Positions 51,486 through 60,892 are shown, numbered from the stretch's first letter. The stretch is 64,000 nt of DNA from JACMNW01 sp963708425 (GCA_963708425.1 OY970206.1:1054001-1118000), one strand, 5' to 3'. A program made the numbers and translations. Notes: a model not told the origin generated them from the letters alone.

Positions 51486-53057
51486 CTACCGTTCAGTCAA
51501 TTTCAACTCTATCCGCCGGTTCTGCGCCAACGCTTCCGGGCTGTCACCGGCAGCGACTGGCCGCCATTCGCCGAAACCCGTCGCGGCCATCCTGCCCGGT
51601 GGAAAACCCAACTCATCTTGCATGAACCGCACAACTGACAAGGCACGGGCCTGAGAAAGCTCCCAGTTGTCAGAAAATTGGCCAAAGCCCGAAAGCGGGA
51701 CATTGTCGGTGTGGCCATCAACCCGAATGATCCAGTCGATTGTATCAGGAATTTGCCCGGCAACTTCGTTCAGCGTGGCCACCACGCCCGCAATCTGGGC
51801 GCGCCCTTCTGGGGCAAGGTCAGCCGCCCCGGCGCTGAACAAAACCTCCGACGAGAATACAAACCGGTCGCCCACGACCCGCACCCCTTCGCGGCCCGCC
51901 AGAACTTTGCTGAGCTGGCCAAAGAATTCCGACCGGAACTTCTCGAGGTTCTTCGCTTCGGCACTTAGGGCTTTGGTTTCTTCCTCCAGCCGCTTGCGTT
52001 CCGCCTCTTCCAGATCAGCCCGGCGCCGCTGTTCTGATGCCACCTGAGCAAGAGCGGCGTTCAGCTGGCTTCCCAGCGCTTCAAGTTGCACCTTCGCCGC
52101 TTCGTCCTTCGCCGCCGACACATCCAAAATCGTCTGCAATCCACCAAGTTGCGTTCGCAACGCGGCAACCTGTTCGTTCAACAAAGCAACGCTGCGAGCA
52201 TCCTTTGCCGACTGTTCTTCCTGCGCCGCCAACGCGGCCTTGGCGGTTTCCAACAGCGCCTCTTTGCCCCCCACCGCCGCCGCTGCTTTCGCTGCATCGG
52301 TCTGGGCTGCGGCAAGCAGGGTCAGCGTTTCTTCGGCCCGCTTGCGCTGTTCTTCCAAAGCCAGCGTCATCGCGGTCAATTCGGTGTCGGCCCCGGCCAG
52401 TTTTGCCCGCAAAGCCTCGGCTGCGGCTTGATCGACGGCGCGGGCGGCTTCTTCTTCGGTCAGCAAAACAGTGGTCGCTTTCAGATCAGCCTCTATCTTG
52501 GCAGACTTCGTCCGCAAGTCCGCAACCAGCGCCTCCAATGCTTCACGACGGGCGGCAGCAAGACGGGCAGCCTCCGCCCCGGCATCAATTTCGCCGCGCG
52601 CCGTAGCCAGCGCCAAATCAAGCGCCTCTTTTTCCGACAGCAGTTTTGCCTCGGCAGCCTGAAGATCGCCGATTTGACCAAGCGCTTTCTCCTGCTCCGA
52701 CAACAAGCCCGCCACCTGTGCTTCAAAGCTGGTGATCTTGGCAGTAGCGGCGACAAGTTCGCCTTCACGGGCGGCGATCTGGCCGGTCAACGTGGCAATC
52801 AAGGTCGCCTGACGCGCCCCTTCGTCCTGCAACTCGCGCGTGCGTTTTTGTTCCAGCCCAAGCGCGTCGGCAAGACCGGTCAATTGATCGGTCAGCGCGT
52901 TCAATTCGGTGTCTTGGGTGGTGATGGTATCGCGCAACACGGATTGCATGACGGTAAAGATCGTCAGCACGAACATCAGAACCATCAACAAGGTCGTTAC
53001 AGCGTCGACGAACCCCGGCCAGATCATCGAACTATCGCGACGCCGACCCAGTGCCAT
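51486..53057 (-). CDS. MotB/OmpA-like peptidoglycan-binding protein with long coiled coil
   Basis: A 523-aa protein with one N-terminal membrane helix, SMIWPGFVDAVTTLLMVLMF, whose Asp matches the proton-carrying Asp of MotB. A predicted coiled coil of about 300 residues (Ala/Glu/Lys/Leu-rich, about 50-370) follows, then an OmpA domain with DGHTDNVPLSGFGQFSDN and NWELSQARALSVVRFM. It likely anchors a stator to peptidoglycan. It starts 3 nt after the MotA-like gene's stop. Confidence 0.88.
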   Translation of the reverse strand: MALGRRRDSSMIWPGFVDAVTTLLMVLMFVLTIFTVMQSVLRDTITTQDTELNALTDQLTGLADALGLEQKRTRELQDEGARQATLIATLTGQIAAREGELVAATAKITSFEAQVAGLLSEQEKALGQIGDLQAAEAKLLSEKEALDLALATARGEIDAGAEAARLAAARREALEALVADLRTKSAKIEADLKATTVLLTEEEAARAVDQAAAEALRAKLAGADTELTAMTLALEEQRKRAEETLTLLAAAQTDAAKAAAAVGGKEALLETAKAALAAQEEQSAKDARSVALLNEQVAALRTQLGGLQTILDVSAAKDEAAKVQLEALGSQLNAALAQVASEQRRRADLEEAERKRLEEETKALSAEAKNLEKFRSEFFGQLSKVLAGREGVRVVGDRFVFSSEVLFSAGAADLAPEGRAQIAGVVATLNEVAGQIPDTIDWIIRVDGHTDNVPLSGFGQFSDNWELSQARALSVVRFMQDELGFPPGRMAATGFGEWRPVAAGDSPEALAQNRRIELKLTER

Positions 53058-53060
53058 GAT

Positions 53061-54251
53061 CTAACCCCGCCCCACAGTGCCGCGACTAAGCTGCCGGATC
53101 GCGGCGGTCAGGGACGTCATGTCAGACCGCAGATCGGCGACGCTTTCCTGCCGTCCAGCCGAGATTTCTTCCAGTATCCGCAACAACTGCACGTCGATGG
53201 ACCGCAGGCGCATCCGGCTTTCGGCATCGGAATGGGCCCCCCCTTCGGCAGAGGTAAGCGCCGCGATCAGGCGTTCCTGGCCGTCAGCAATGCGAGCGAG
53301 GGTTGCAGTCTGCCCCGCCTCTGCCTGCATGCGCTGCGTCAGAAGGCCAATCGCCGCCGCCAGATCGCCGATGCGCCCTTCAGTCACTTCGCGGTTGGCG
53401 TCAACCTGGTTGTAGAACCGCTGCAGCGTATCAATCTGCGTGGCCATATGGTCCAGCACGCCGGTCATCGCCGAATTGTCGGTGCCTTCGCCTTCGCCGC
53501 TGGAAAAACCAAGCCGGGTGATTGAGGAAAGCCATTCTTCCAGCTCGCCGTAGAATCGGTTTTGGCCGTGGCCCGCGAACAATTCAAGCAGGCCCACAAC
53601 CAACGATCCGGCAAGACCCAAAAGCGAGGATGAAAATGCCGTGCCCATACCGCCAAGCTGTGCCTCCAGCCCGCCCATCAGCTTTGCAAAAACCTCCAGC
53701 CCGCTTTGGCCTTCTTCCGGGGCAAGCGACCGGATGGTTTGCACAATGGCGGGAACCGTGGTGGCAAGGCCGTAGAATGTGCCCAAAAGACCAAGAAAAA
53801 CCAACAGGTTGACCAGATATCGGGTAATATCGCGGGCCTCGTCAATCCGGGTGCCGACAGATTCAAGGATGGACCGCGACGATGATGCCGAGATTTGCAT
53901 CTTGGCCCCACGCGTGCGCAGCAACGCGGCAAGCGGGGCCAGCAGTTTTGGGGGGATGGTAACTTCGTGCCCCGGCACGTGCCGGGCAAAACCTTCGATC
54001 CAATCGACCGACTGCATCAAGATCAGCACTTGCCAGAAGCAGGTCAGCACGCCGAACAGGAACACCATGAAGATGAAACCGTTCAGCAGCGGGTTGGTTT
54101 GAAAAATCTCGGCCACTTGGGCGTGGATCACCCAAGCGCCAAAGCCGACCAGACCCGAGACGATTAGCATCATCAGAATCTGCCGGATCGGCTGGCTGAA
54201 ATAGGCGGTGCCTTCGGGCTTCATTCTATCCATACAGAGGCGCGGCCCCAT
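53061..54251 (-). CDS. MotA/TolQ/ExbB-type proton channel protein
   Basis: A 396-aa inner-membrane protein: two N-terminal helices (around MMLIVSGLVGFGAWVI and FIFMVFLFGVLTCFWQV), a cytosolic segment, then the MotA/ExbB core LVNLLVFLGLLGTFYGLATT and GMGTAFSSSLLGLAGSLVVG, and a helical C-terminal tail. Partner of the MotB-like protein. Start ATG 54251 has AGGA 9 nt upstream; ATG at 54233 or 54224 are alternatives. No flagellar gene is near, so its work is not swimming in any obvious way. Confidence 0.85.
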   Translation of the reverse strand: MGPRLCMDRMKPEGTAYFSQPIRQILMMLIVSGLVGFGAWVIHAQVAEIFQTNPLLNGFIFMVFLFGVLTCFWQVLILMQSVDWIEGFARHVPGHEVTIPPKLLAPLAALLRTRGAKMQISASSSRSILESVGTRIDEARDITRYLVNLLVFLGLLGTFYGLATTVPAIVQTIRSLAPEEGQSGLEVFAKLMGGLEAQLGGMGTAFSSSLLGLAGSLVVGLLELFAGHGQNRFYGELEEWLSSITRLGFSSGEGEGTDNSAMTGVLDHMATQIDTLQRFYNQVDANREVTEGRIGDLAAAIGLLTQRMQAEAGQTATLARIADGQERLIAALTSAEGGAHSDAESRMRLRSIDVQLLRILEEISAGRQESVADLRSDMTSLTAAIRQLSRGTVGRG

Positions 54252-54308
54252 TGTTTCGGTCCTGCCAACACTATGCACGCGGGAATGCGACTGCCAAGTG
54301 AAAGCCGG

Positions 54309-54857
54309 TCAATTCCCGGATAGGTTGCGCAATTCCCTGACGCGGGCTGACAACCATGCCAAATCACTGTCGGCGATGCCCAATTTGGCAAGATGATCTG
54401 TGGTCGCATAAAGGTAGTCGCAGTTTGGGCCACGCTCGCCGTGCGATTTCGCGATGATCTGCGCCTGGGCTTCCAGCGAGAGGCCACCGTGATACTGGCT
54501 GTGGTCGCGGTTGATGACGTAAGACAAGGCGCGGACCCGTTCGCCCGAGGCGAGATCAACTTCGAGCCAGTCTTCAAGATAAGCATAGGATATTAGTTCA
54601 CGGTCGCGCAGGTAAGCGATGGTTGCGTCTTTTGCTGCTGGATCAACGGCATAGGCAACGCCGTCGCAATGGGTGTCTTTGGCGCGATCAAGTGCCAATA
54701 CCAAACCGGGGGCTTCGATGGTTCCGCGATAGTGGACCGACGCCATGCAAAAGCTGCGATGCCAGCCGGGCAGCCGTGCCACTTCGGCCCGCTGAAATGG
54801 AAAGCCGGTGTTCCAGAGCAGCGATCCATAGCCAAAGACCCATAGCGTGTTGTCCAG
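54309..54857 (-). CDS. Gamma-glutamylcyclotransferase, ChaC family
   Basis: Releases 5-oxoproline from glutathione. The fold signature LWVFGYGSLLWNTGF lies at the N-terminus and the catalytic Glu is in AYLRDRELISYAYLE. No ATG, GTG or TTG fits: the likely start is CTG at 54857 with GGGGAGG 8 nt upstream, giving a 182-aa protein. The nearest in-frame ATG, 54929, would add 24 residues and overlap the start of the divergent DUF2125 gene. Confidence 0.85.
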   Translation of the reverse strand: MDNTLWVFGYGSLLWNTGFPFQRAEVARLPGWHRSFCMASVHYRGTIEAPGLVLALDRAKDTHCDGVAYAVDPAAKDATIAYLRDRELISYAYLEDWLEVDLASGERVRALSYVINRDHSQYHGGLSLEAQAQIIAKSHGERGPNCDYLYATTDHLAKLGIADSDLAWLSARVRELRNLSGN

Positions 54858-54919
54858 TTGCTGGCCCTCCCCATGGCATGGCTGTAAAGAGGGGCGTTGG
54901 AAATGAAAAGGGCCGGGAT

Positions 54920-55927
54920 ATGCGTGCATTGCTGGTGGTGGTTTTGGCGCTTGGCACTTTGTGGAGTGGGTATTGGGTTGTGGGGTCGATCGCGCTGCAG
55001 AAGGCTGCCGAGGGGTGGTTTGAACAGCAGGCATTGGCGGGGCGCGAGGCGACGAACAGCGCCATTACGGTGCAGGGGTTTCCGAACCGGTTTGATCTGA
55101 CAGTCAGCGATCTGCATTTGGCGGACCCGGTGTCAGGCATCGTCTGGGACGCGCCGTTTGCGCAGGTATTCAGCATGACGTGGAAGCCGTGGCATCTGAT
55201 TGCGGCGCTGCCGAACAGCCAGACGATTACCACGCCGACGGAGGTTGTGACGGTTGGGTCGACATCGTTGAAGGGTAGTTTGGTGCTGGTGCCGGGGACG
55301 GCGCTGGCGCTTGACCGGATTGTGGTGGAGGGCGTTGATCTTGATATTGCGTCGTCGCTTGGGTGGGTGGTGAAGGCGGCTGAAGCGCAGTTTTCGACGC
55401 GGCAGGATGCATCGGTTGCGAATGGGCATGCGGTAAATTTTGTCGCCAGCGGGTTGGTTCCCGATCCGGGGTTGATGGCGGCGATTGCGGGGACGTCGGA
55501 TTTGCCAGCGGTGGTGGAGACTGCGCAGATTGATCTGGTGGCGGGGTTTTCTGCGCCGCTTGATCGGTTTGCTGGGGAAACCCGGCCTAAGCTGTCAGCG
55601 CTGACACTGAAAGACGGGGTGATCCGGTGGGGCGATATGGTGCTGACGACGAAGGGCAGTATCGCGGCGGATGCCGAGGGCTTTGCCGAGGGGCGTATGG
55701 ATATTCGGCTGCAGAACTGGCGCAAGGCATTGGCACCAGCGGTGGCGATGGGGTTGATCACGCCGGAAGTGGCACCGACTGTGGAGCGGATGATGGAATT
55801 GATGGCGCAGCAATCGGGTGATGCAGCGGTGTTGGACCTGCCGTTGGTGATGAAGGCGGGGCGGATGAGCCTCGGGCCATTGCCGCTTGGCCCTGCACCA
55901 CGGATGATCGCCGGGCCGCAGGGTTAG
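54920..55927 (+). CDS. DUF2125 domain protein
   Basis: A 335-aa protein with an N-terminal signal or anchor (MRALLVVVLALGTLWSGYWV) followed by DUF2125: GFPNRFDLTVSDLHLADPVS, WDAPFAQVFSMTWKPWHLI and repeated beta-strand-like sequence. Probably periplasmic, AsmA-like; role unknown. The start is ATG 54920 with AAAGGGCCGGG upstream. The stop overlaps the convergent extensin-like gene. Confidence 0.88.
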   Translation: MRALLVVVLALGTLWSGYWVVGSIALQKAAEGWFEQQALAGREATNSAITVQGFPNRFDLTVSDLHLADPVSGIVWDAPFAQVFSMTWKPWHLIAALPNSQTITTPTEVVTVGSTSLKGSLVLVPGTALALDRIVVEGVDLDIASSLGWVVKAAEAQFSTRQDASVANGHAVNFVASGLVPDPGLMAAIAGTSDLPAVVETAQIDLVAGFSAPLDRFAGETRPKLSALTLKDGVIRWGDMVLTTKGSIAADAEGFAEGRMDIRLQNWRKALAPAVAMGLITPEVAPTVERMMELMAQQSGDAAVLDLPLVMKAGRMSLGPLPLGPAPRMIAGPQG

Positions 55928-56751
55928 CGGCAGTAAGCGCCGCTGCGGTGCTTGGCGGTATCGAAATGCATGTGATCTTCGTGATAGCCGTCTGATCCGG
56001 GGCCGAGGGTGGTAGCGAATATCCCGCAACCGGCTTTGTAGACTTTGCGCAGTGCCTTGAAATTTTGGCTGACCGTCAGCTGTTTGCCATTGGCGAACAC
56101 GATGCCGGAAATATCAATCGCGTTGCCGCGCCCATGTTCGCTGATCTTGGCACCGCGCACGTTGTTGCGCGACCGGCAGCTGTAATGGGCCGCGATTTGC
56201 AGTTGGACAACTTCGCTGCCGCGAAACGCCGGGCGCAGGCCCCTTTGCACCCAGGTGTTCAGTGCGCGCGCGGCGGTACAATCCAGCGTCGCGGCCTCGC
56301 TTAGTTGCACGCCGCCGACCGATGTGATGCTGACTGGGTCGTCGATGCCACAGCCGTTGGTTTTGGAAGTGATGCGTGGCAGGGTTTTGCCCTTGATCAT
56401 CGGATCGCCGCAGACAGAGCCTTTGCGGCTGGCCGTGGCTTTTTTCGCAGGCTTCGCGCGGGGTGCTAGCAGGCCAAGCAGACCTTTGCGGGGTTTTTCT
56501 GGCGCAGCGGCTGGCATAATTTCGGGTCGTACGTCGGGGGCGATATCAGGGCGCCGTTGCGGTGGCAGGCGGGCAAGATCGGGTAAAACTGCGACCAGTG
56601 TTTGCACGGCCAGTGTTTGCACCGGCAGAGTTGGGGCCAAGGCTTGCTGCAACATCGGGCGGGGCATCGGGCGAATTGATTTCTTCGGTGCATCGGCCAA
56701 CGCGGCCCCAATGCCGCAAACCATGATCGCCAATGCCAGCCAAACCTTCAT
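55924..56751 (-). CDS. Extensin-like (Extensin-like_C) protein
   Basis: A 275-aa secreted protein: signal peptide MKVWLALAIMVCGIGAALAD, a Pro/Ala-rich linker to about residue 110, then the domain with HYSCRSRNNVRGAKISEHG, GRGNAIDISG and HEDHMHFD. The His/Asp/His arrangement resembles LAS-type (D-Ala-D-Ala) metallopeptidases, so a cell-wall role is plausible though unproven. 3 nt after tyrA. Confidence 0.87.
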   Translation of the reverse strand: MKVWLALAIMVCGIGAALADAPKKSIRPMPRPMLQQALAPTLPVQTLAVQTLVAVLPDLARLPPQRRPDIAPDVRPEIMPAAAPEKPRKGLLGLLAPRAKPAKKATASRKGSVCGDPMIKGKTLPRITSKTNGCGIDDPVSITSVGGVQLSEAATLDCTAARALNTWVQRGLRPAFRGSEVVQLQIAAHYSCRSRNNVRGAKISEHGRGNAIDISGIVFANGKQLTVSQNFKALRKVYKAGCGIFATTLGPGSDGYHEDHMHFDTAKHRSGAYCR

Positions 56752-56754
56752 CGG

Positions 56755-57687
56755 TCAACCGCTCTTGGCGGGCAGCGCACCCCGGCCAAAATCTGGCGCT
56801 GCGGTATCTTGACCAGCTTCGATGATGCCGCGCCGAATGGCCCGCGTGCGGGTGAAATAGTCATGCAGATGCGCGCCGTCACCCAGCCGGATGGCGCGTT
56901 GCAGGGCGAATAGCTCTTCGGTGAAACGACCAAGAACCTCTAGCGTTGCGTCTTTGTTGGTCAGGAACACATCGCGCCACATGGTCGGATCGGATGCCGC
57001 TATGCGGGTGAAATCGCGAAAGCCGGTGGCGGAGTATTTGATGACTTCGCTGTTTGATACGCGGCGAAGATCATCGGCGACGCCAACCATGGTGTAGGCA
57101 ATCAGATGCGGCGTATGGCTAACCACCGCCAGCACCAGATCATGGTGGGCAGCATCCATCGTATCAACATTGGCACCCATGGCTTCCAGCAAAGACCGCA
57201 GCCGCGCCAGGGCTTTTGGTTCGGTATCGGCCAACGGGGTTAACAGCCACCAGCGATTCTGAAACAAAGTGGCAAAGCCAGACCGTGGCCCTGAATATTC
57301 GGTGCCCGCCATCGGATGGCCGGGAATGAAATGCACGCCTGCGGGGACGTGCGGCGCAACGGCATCTATCACCGCCTGTTTGACAGACCCCACATCGGTG
57401 ACGGTCGCACCAGGTTTCAGATAAGGGCCAATAGCGGCGGCGACTTCGCCCATCACACCAACCGGCACCGCCAGAACCACCAGATCGGCACCCATCACCG
57501 CCTCGGCCGCAGTATCGCAGACGTGGTCACAAATGCCGATTTCCAACGCGGCCGCCCGGGTTTCCGCCGATTGCGCGTGGCCGACAATTTCGCCCACCAA
57601 ACCACCGGCCCGCATGGCGTGGGCCATGGATGACGCAATCAGCCCAAGCCCGACAAGGGCAACACGGTTGTAAAGCCGTGCCATCAT
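56755..57687 (-). CDS. tyrA: Prephenate/arogenate dehydrogenase
   Basis: A 310-aa enzyme of tyrosine synthesis. NAD site VALVGLGLIASSMAHAMR near residue 8, GHPMAGTEYSGPRSG with the catalytic His, and VVSHTPHLIAYTMV. Start ATG 57687 (ATGA overlap with hisC) or 57684; AAAGGGG upstream. The pairing with hisC matches the use of an aromatic aminotransferase activity for tyrosine or arogenate. Confidence 0.93.
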   Translation of the reverse strand: MMARLYNRVALVGLGLIASSMAHAMRAGGLVGEIVGHAQSAETRAAALEIGICDHVCDTAAEAVMGADLVVLAVPVGVMGEVAAAIGPYLKPGATVTDVGSVKQAVIDAVAPHVPAGVHFIPGHPMAGTEYSGPRSGFATLFQNRWWLLTPLADTEPKALARLRSLLEAMGANVDTMDAAHHDLVLAVVSHTPHLIAYTMVGVADDLRRVSNSEVIKYSATGFRDFTRIAASDPTMWRDVFLTNKDATLEVLGRFTEELFALQRAIRLGDGAHLHDYFTRTRAIRRGIIEAGQDTAAPDFGRGALPAKSG

Positions 57688-58769
57688 TTGACCCCTTTGA
57701 ATTGGGCCATGGCATGGGCAACCCGGCGACATGAGGATTCGTCACCAATCGTGATGCGCAGGCAATGCGGCAGTTTATAGCCCGATACCCGGCGCACGAT
57801 CAGGCCCTGCTGTTGCAAGAACGCATCGCAAGCTTCAGCCTCGGCCGCATCTGCAAAACGGGCCAGCACGAAGTTGGCAAGCGACGTGTCAGACGGCACG
57901 CCGAGCACGGCCATTGCTTCGGCCAGCCAATTGCGCAGCCGGGTGTTTTCTGACCGGCAGCGCGCAACATGGTCACGATCGCGCACGGCGGCTTCGGCGG
58001 TATCGAGCTGTGCTGTGGACAGGTTGAACGGCCCGCGAATGCGGTTCAGTACGCCGATGATTTCGGATGGACCGTAACCCCAGCCAATGCGCAAACCGCC
58101 AAGGCCGTAGATTTTAGAAAATGTGCGCGTCATCACAACGTTGCTGCGCGATTCAATCAGGGCAGCACCACCATCATAGCCATCAACATACTCGGCGTAA
58201 GCGCCGTCGATCACCAAAATGGCCTGCGACGGAATGCCTGCTGCCAGCCGCGCCATATCGGCGGGTGAAATCATGGTGCCAGTCGGGTTATTGGGATTGG
58301 CGATGAACACCAGTTTTGTACGCCGGTTGCAGGCCGCCAGAATCGCATCGACATCGGCGGTGCGTTCACGTTCCGGCACCTCGACTGGGGTTGCCCCCAC
58401 AGCCAAAGTCGAAATCCGGTACATCAGGAAGCCATGTTCGGTAAACACCACTTCATCCTTGGGGCCAGCATAGGCCTGGCACAGCAAGGTGATAATCTCA
58501 TCAGAACCGGCACCACAGATAATGCGATCCGGGTCAAGTTCGTGCGTGTCGCCAATGGCTTGGCGTAGGCTGGCGTGATCCGTGTTCGGATAACGGTGCA
58601 GCGAATGCACAGATCGTTGAAACGCCTCTTTTGCGCGATCCGACGGGCCAAAGGGGTTTTCGTTGGATGATAGTTTGACCGCATTTGCCACGCCCGCCAC
58701 ATGCGCCTTGCCGCCTTCGTAAAGGGCAATGTCAAGGATACCTGGCTGTGGGCGGATCGCGTCGATCAT
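57684..58769 (-). CDS. hisC: Histidinol-phosphate aminotransferase
   Basis: A 361-aa class I/II PLP aminotransferase of histidine synthesis. LSSNENPFGPS at the N-terminus, GAGSDEIITLL, FIANPNNPTGT, and the PLP-binding K219 in TFSKIYGLGGLRIGWGYG. The position upstream of tyrA suggests it may also transaminate prephenate or phenylpyruvates. ATG 58769 preceded by GGAGGACTG. Confidence 0.94.
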   Translation of the reverse strand: MIDAIRPQPGILDIALYEGGKAHVAGVANAVKLSSNENPFGPSDRAKEAFQRSVHSLHRYPNTDHASLRQAIGDTHELDPDRIICGAGSDEIITLLCQAYAGPKDEVVFTEHGFLMYRISTLAVGATPVEVPERERTADVDAILAACNRRTKLVFIANPNNPTGTMISPADMARLAAGIPSQAILVIDGAYAEYVDGYDGGAALIESRSNVVMTRTFSKIYGLGGLRIGWGYGPSEIIGVLNRIRGPFNLSTAQLDTAEAAVRDRDHVARCRSENTRLRNWLAEAMAVLGVPSDTSLANFVLARFADAAEAEACDAFLQQQGLIVRRVSGYKLPHCLRITIGDESSCRRVAHAMAQFKGVK

Positions 58770-59049
58770 TCAGTCCTCCATATTGCATGGCGTTCTAGCG
58801 ATGCGGCGACAGCAATGCCAGTGGCATCTTGGCCCAAGGCCCATTGGGCAGTTTGTCAGTTTCACGCGCGTCTTTGACAGGTTGGCGAAAGCGGATGGAC
58901 GCCACCCGCGGTTATCGTGCTAGAGCACTAACGAAAGGATTTTCCATGTTTGCGGGCCGTTGCGTGATGCGCGCAATCTGTATTGATCATTCCCAAAAAC
59001 AAGGGGCCCGCTGTTACGCGAGCCCCAATTTGGTAGATCCGCAAGAGGA
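58770..59049. terminator. Intergenic region with rpsD terminator
   Basis: On the minus strand, GGGGCTCGC (59026-59018), loop GTAACA, GCGGGCCCC (59011-59003), then TTGTTTTT (59002-58995): an intrinsic terminator 23 nt after the rpsD stop. Bases 58770-58994 hold no convincing gene. A 34-codon plus frame at 58946 with AAAGGA upstream runs through the terminator and is doubtful. Confidence 0.8.
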
Positions 59050-59670
59050 TTAGTTCTTGGCGTAGTATTCGACGACGAGGTTCGGTTCCATCACAACCGG
59101 ATAAGGCACATCGCCCAGTGCTGGAGTGCGCACAAACCTGACGGTCAGTTTGGAATTATCGACTTCCAGATAGTCGGGAACATCGCGTTCGGCCAACTGG
59201 ATCGCTTCGAGGATCAGGGCCATTTGACGCGACTTTTCGCGAACGGCGATGATATCGCCTTCTTTAACGCGGTAGGACGCGATGTTGACGCGCACACCGT
59301 TCACCGTGACATGGCCGTGGTTCACGAACTGACGTGCGGCGAAAATCGTCGGCACCAGCTTGGCACGGTAAACCACCGCATCAAGGCGGCGCTCCAACAG
59401 ACCCACCAGCATCTCGCCAGTATCGCCCTTCACACGTTCAGCTTCGGTATAGATCTTGCGGAATTGCTTTTCCGTCAAATCGCCGTAGTAACCCTTGAGT
59501 TTCTGTTTGGCGCGCAGCTGCGTCCCAAAGTCCGACAGCTTGTTCTTGCGGCGCTGGCCGTGCTGGCCGGGGCCGTATTCGCGCTTGTTCACTGGGGATT
59601 TTGGGCGGCCCCAGATGTTTTCGCCCATACGGCGGTCAATCTTGTGCTTGGCAGACGTGCGTTTTGTCAC
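59050..59670 (-). CDS. rpsD: 30S ribosomal protein S4
   Basis: A 206-aa primary 16S rRNA-binding protein. N-terminal KHKIDRRMGENIWGRPKSPV, the S4 RNA-binding domain ERRLDAVVYRAKLVPTIFAA then RQFVNHGHVTVNGVRVNIAS, and the C-terminal VVEYYAKN. AAAGAAGGAG upstream of ATG 59670. Stand-alone, as is normal in alphaproteobacteria. Confidence 0.97.
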   Translation of the reverse strand: MTKRTSAKHKIDRRMGENIWGRPKSPVNKREYGPGQHGQRRKNKLSDFGTQLRAKQKLKGYYGDLTEKQFRKIYTEAERVKGDTGEMLVGLLERRLDAVVYRAKLVPTIFAARQFVNHGHVTVNGVRVNIASYRVKEGDIIAVREKSRQMALILEAIQLAERDVPDYLEVDNSKLTVRFVRTPALGDVPYPVVMEPNLVVEYYAKN

Positions 59671-59821
59671 GGCTGATCTCCTTCTTTAAAGTGAAGGGCG
59701 TTGTCCTTTGGTCTTTCGACCCGACAGGCATCCCCTTGCGAGGGCCACCAACACCAACAATAATCCCAAAGCGAGCCTCAGGAATAGCGGCTTATACAGG
59801 CCGATGAGGCGGAGTCAACAG

Positions 59822-60892
59822 CTAGGCCACGTGATCGTGGCGCAAGATAGCGGCTTCGGACGATGTCAGATTGCGCCGGGCGAAATCGCCGTAGGCATAG
59901 GGATCGGCGGCAAGGCCCGGCAGGATGCCAAGCAGGCCTTCGCGCTGTGCCGGATCGATGGTTTCCAGCGCGGAATTTGATGGATGAAAGCTTTCTGTTT
60001 CCAGCCCGTTGGCCCAGACAATCTGATGCCGTTCCAACAGCACATGCACATAGGTCACTTCGCGCAGCACACGGTCGACGCAGATAGAGCCGTCATTCAG
60101 CAGGTCTTCGGCGGCGATCAGCACCTCGTCGGCATGAAACAGGCTTTGCGCGGCGGCACCTTTCACCAGCATCCGGTGTTGGGGCGATACCAGCAAATCC
60201 TCATCCGGGCGATCGATGCCCAAAGCGCCGCTGCGAAACCGGATCGGGCGCAGGTGCGGCATAGCGTAAAGCCGCGCGCCCGTCATCCGGCGATGGCCCG
60301 TCCACAGCACCTCTTGAGCGCCGTTGTCTTTGGTTTGAATGCGGTCGCCAGGATGCAAATCCTCGATCCGCCTCGTGCCGTCAGGTGTCATGATCCGGGT
60401 GCCGGGGGTGAAACAGATCACGCCACCGGGGCTGACGACGCCGCCGACTTTTGGTTGAGCCTCGACAGACGCGCGTACAACCCAAAGATCACTGTCAACG
60501 GGCGGGACGTCGCCCAGAAACATCACCAGTTGCACGGACGTTTCGGGCACCGGGATCAGAGTTGCCAGATAGCTGCGCCTGCCATCGGTCACCACAAAGC
60601 TTTGGTCGCAATCAAGTTGGTCATCGTCGCTACGCGGCATGGATGCATGGGCCGGTGCGATGGCGGCACCAATCAAGCGGCGCACCATGCGGGCCGCCCG
60701 CTTTCTAACGTCGATAACCCCTTCGGCACCTTCCAGAACCAACACGCTTTGCGGTGCGTCCACCCGAACTGCTTCGCCCGTCCAGCGCCAAGAGGCACCG
60801 ACGTTCAACACGTTCAAAGGGGCTGCTTGCAACCCGTCAACTTCTGTCTGCGCCCATGAGATGACAAACGTGCCTTTAAAGCCCGTCTTCAT
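59822..60892 (-). CDS. Hint-domain (hedgehog/intein-type) protein
   Basis: A 356-aa protein. Residues 1-155 have no recognised fold; the Hint domain starts VICFTPGTRIMTPDGTRRIE with the nucleophile Cys near residue 159, continues with LHPGDRIQTKDNG, LLVSPQHRMLV, and ends with the signature TYVHVLLERHQIVWANGLET. Hint domains can self-cleave by N-S acyl shift. Common in Rhodobacterales, often fused to Ca-binding repeats, which are absent here. Biological role unknown. Confidence 0.87.
   Translation of the reverse strand: MKTGFKGTFVISWAQTEVDGLQAAPLNVLNVGASWRWTGEAVRVDAPQSVLVLEGAEGVIDVRKRAARMVRRLIGAAIAPAHASMPRSDDDQLDCDQSFVVTDGRRSYLATLIPVPETSVQLVMFLGDVPPVDSDLWVVRASVEAQPKVGGVVSPGGVICFTPGTRIMTPDGTRRIEDLHPGDRIQTKDNGAQEVLWTGHRRMTGARLYAMPHLRPIRFRSGALGIDRPDEDLLVSPQHRMLVKGAAAQSLFHADEVLIAAEDLLNDGSICVDRVLREVTYVHVLLERHQIVWANGLETESFHPSNSALETIDPAQREGLLGILPGLAADPYAYGDFARRNLTSSEAAILRHDHVA

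Noticed and set aside
52086..53525. 479-codon plus-strand frame opposite the MotA/MotB-like genes
   Set aside because: Low-complexity antisense shadow of the coiled-coil coding sequence; it crosses two real genes.
51486..54251. Zorya-type anti-phage system
   Set aside because: Only the MotA/MotB-like part is present; neighbours are ChaC, DUF2125 and a TA module, with no ZorC/D/E-like gene.
58946..59053. 34-codon frame with AAAGGA ribosome site before rpsD terminator
   Set aside because: It reads straight through the terminator stem of the opposite strand and into the rpsD gene; likely chance.
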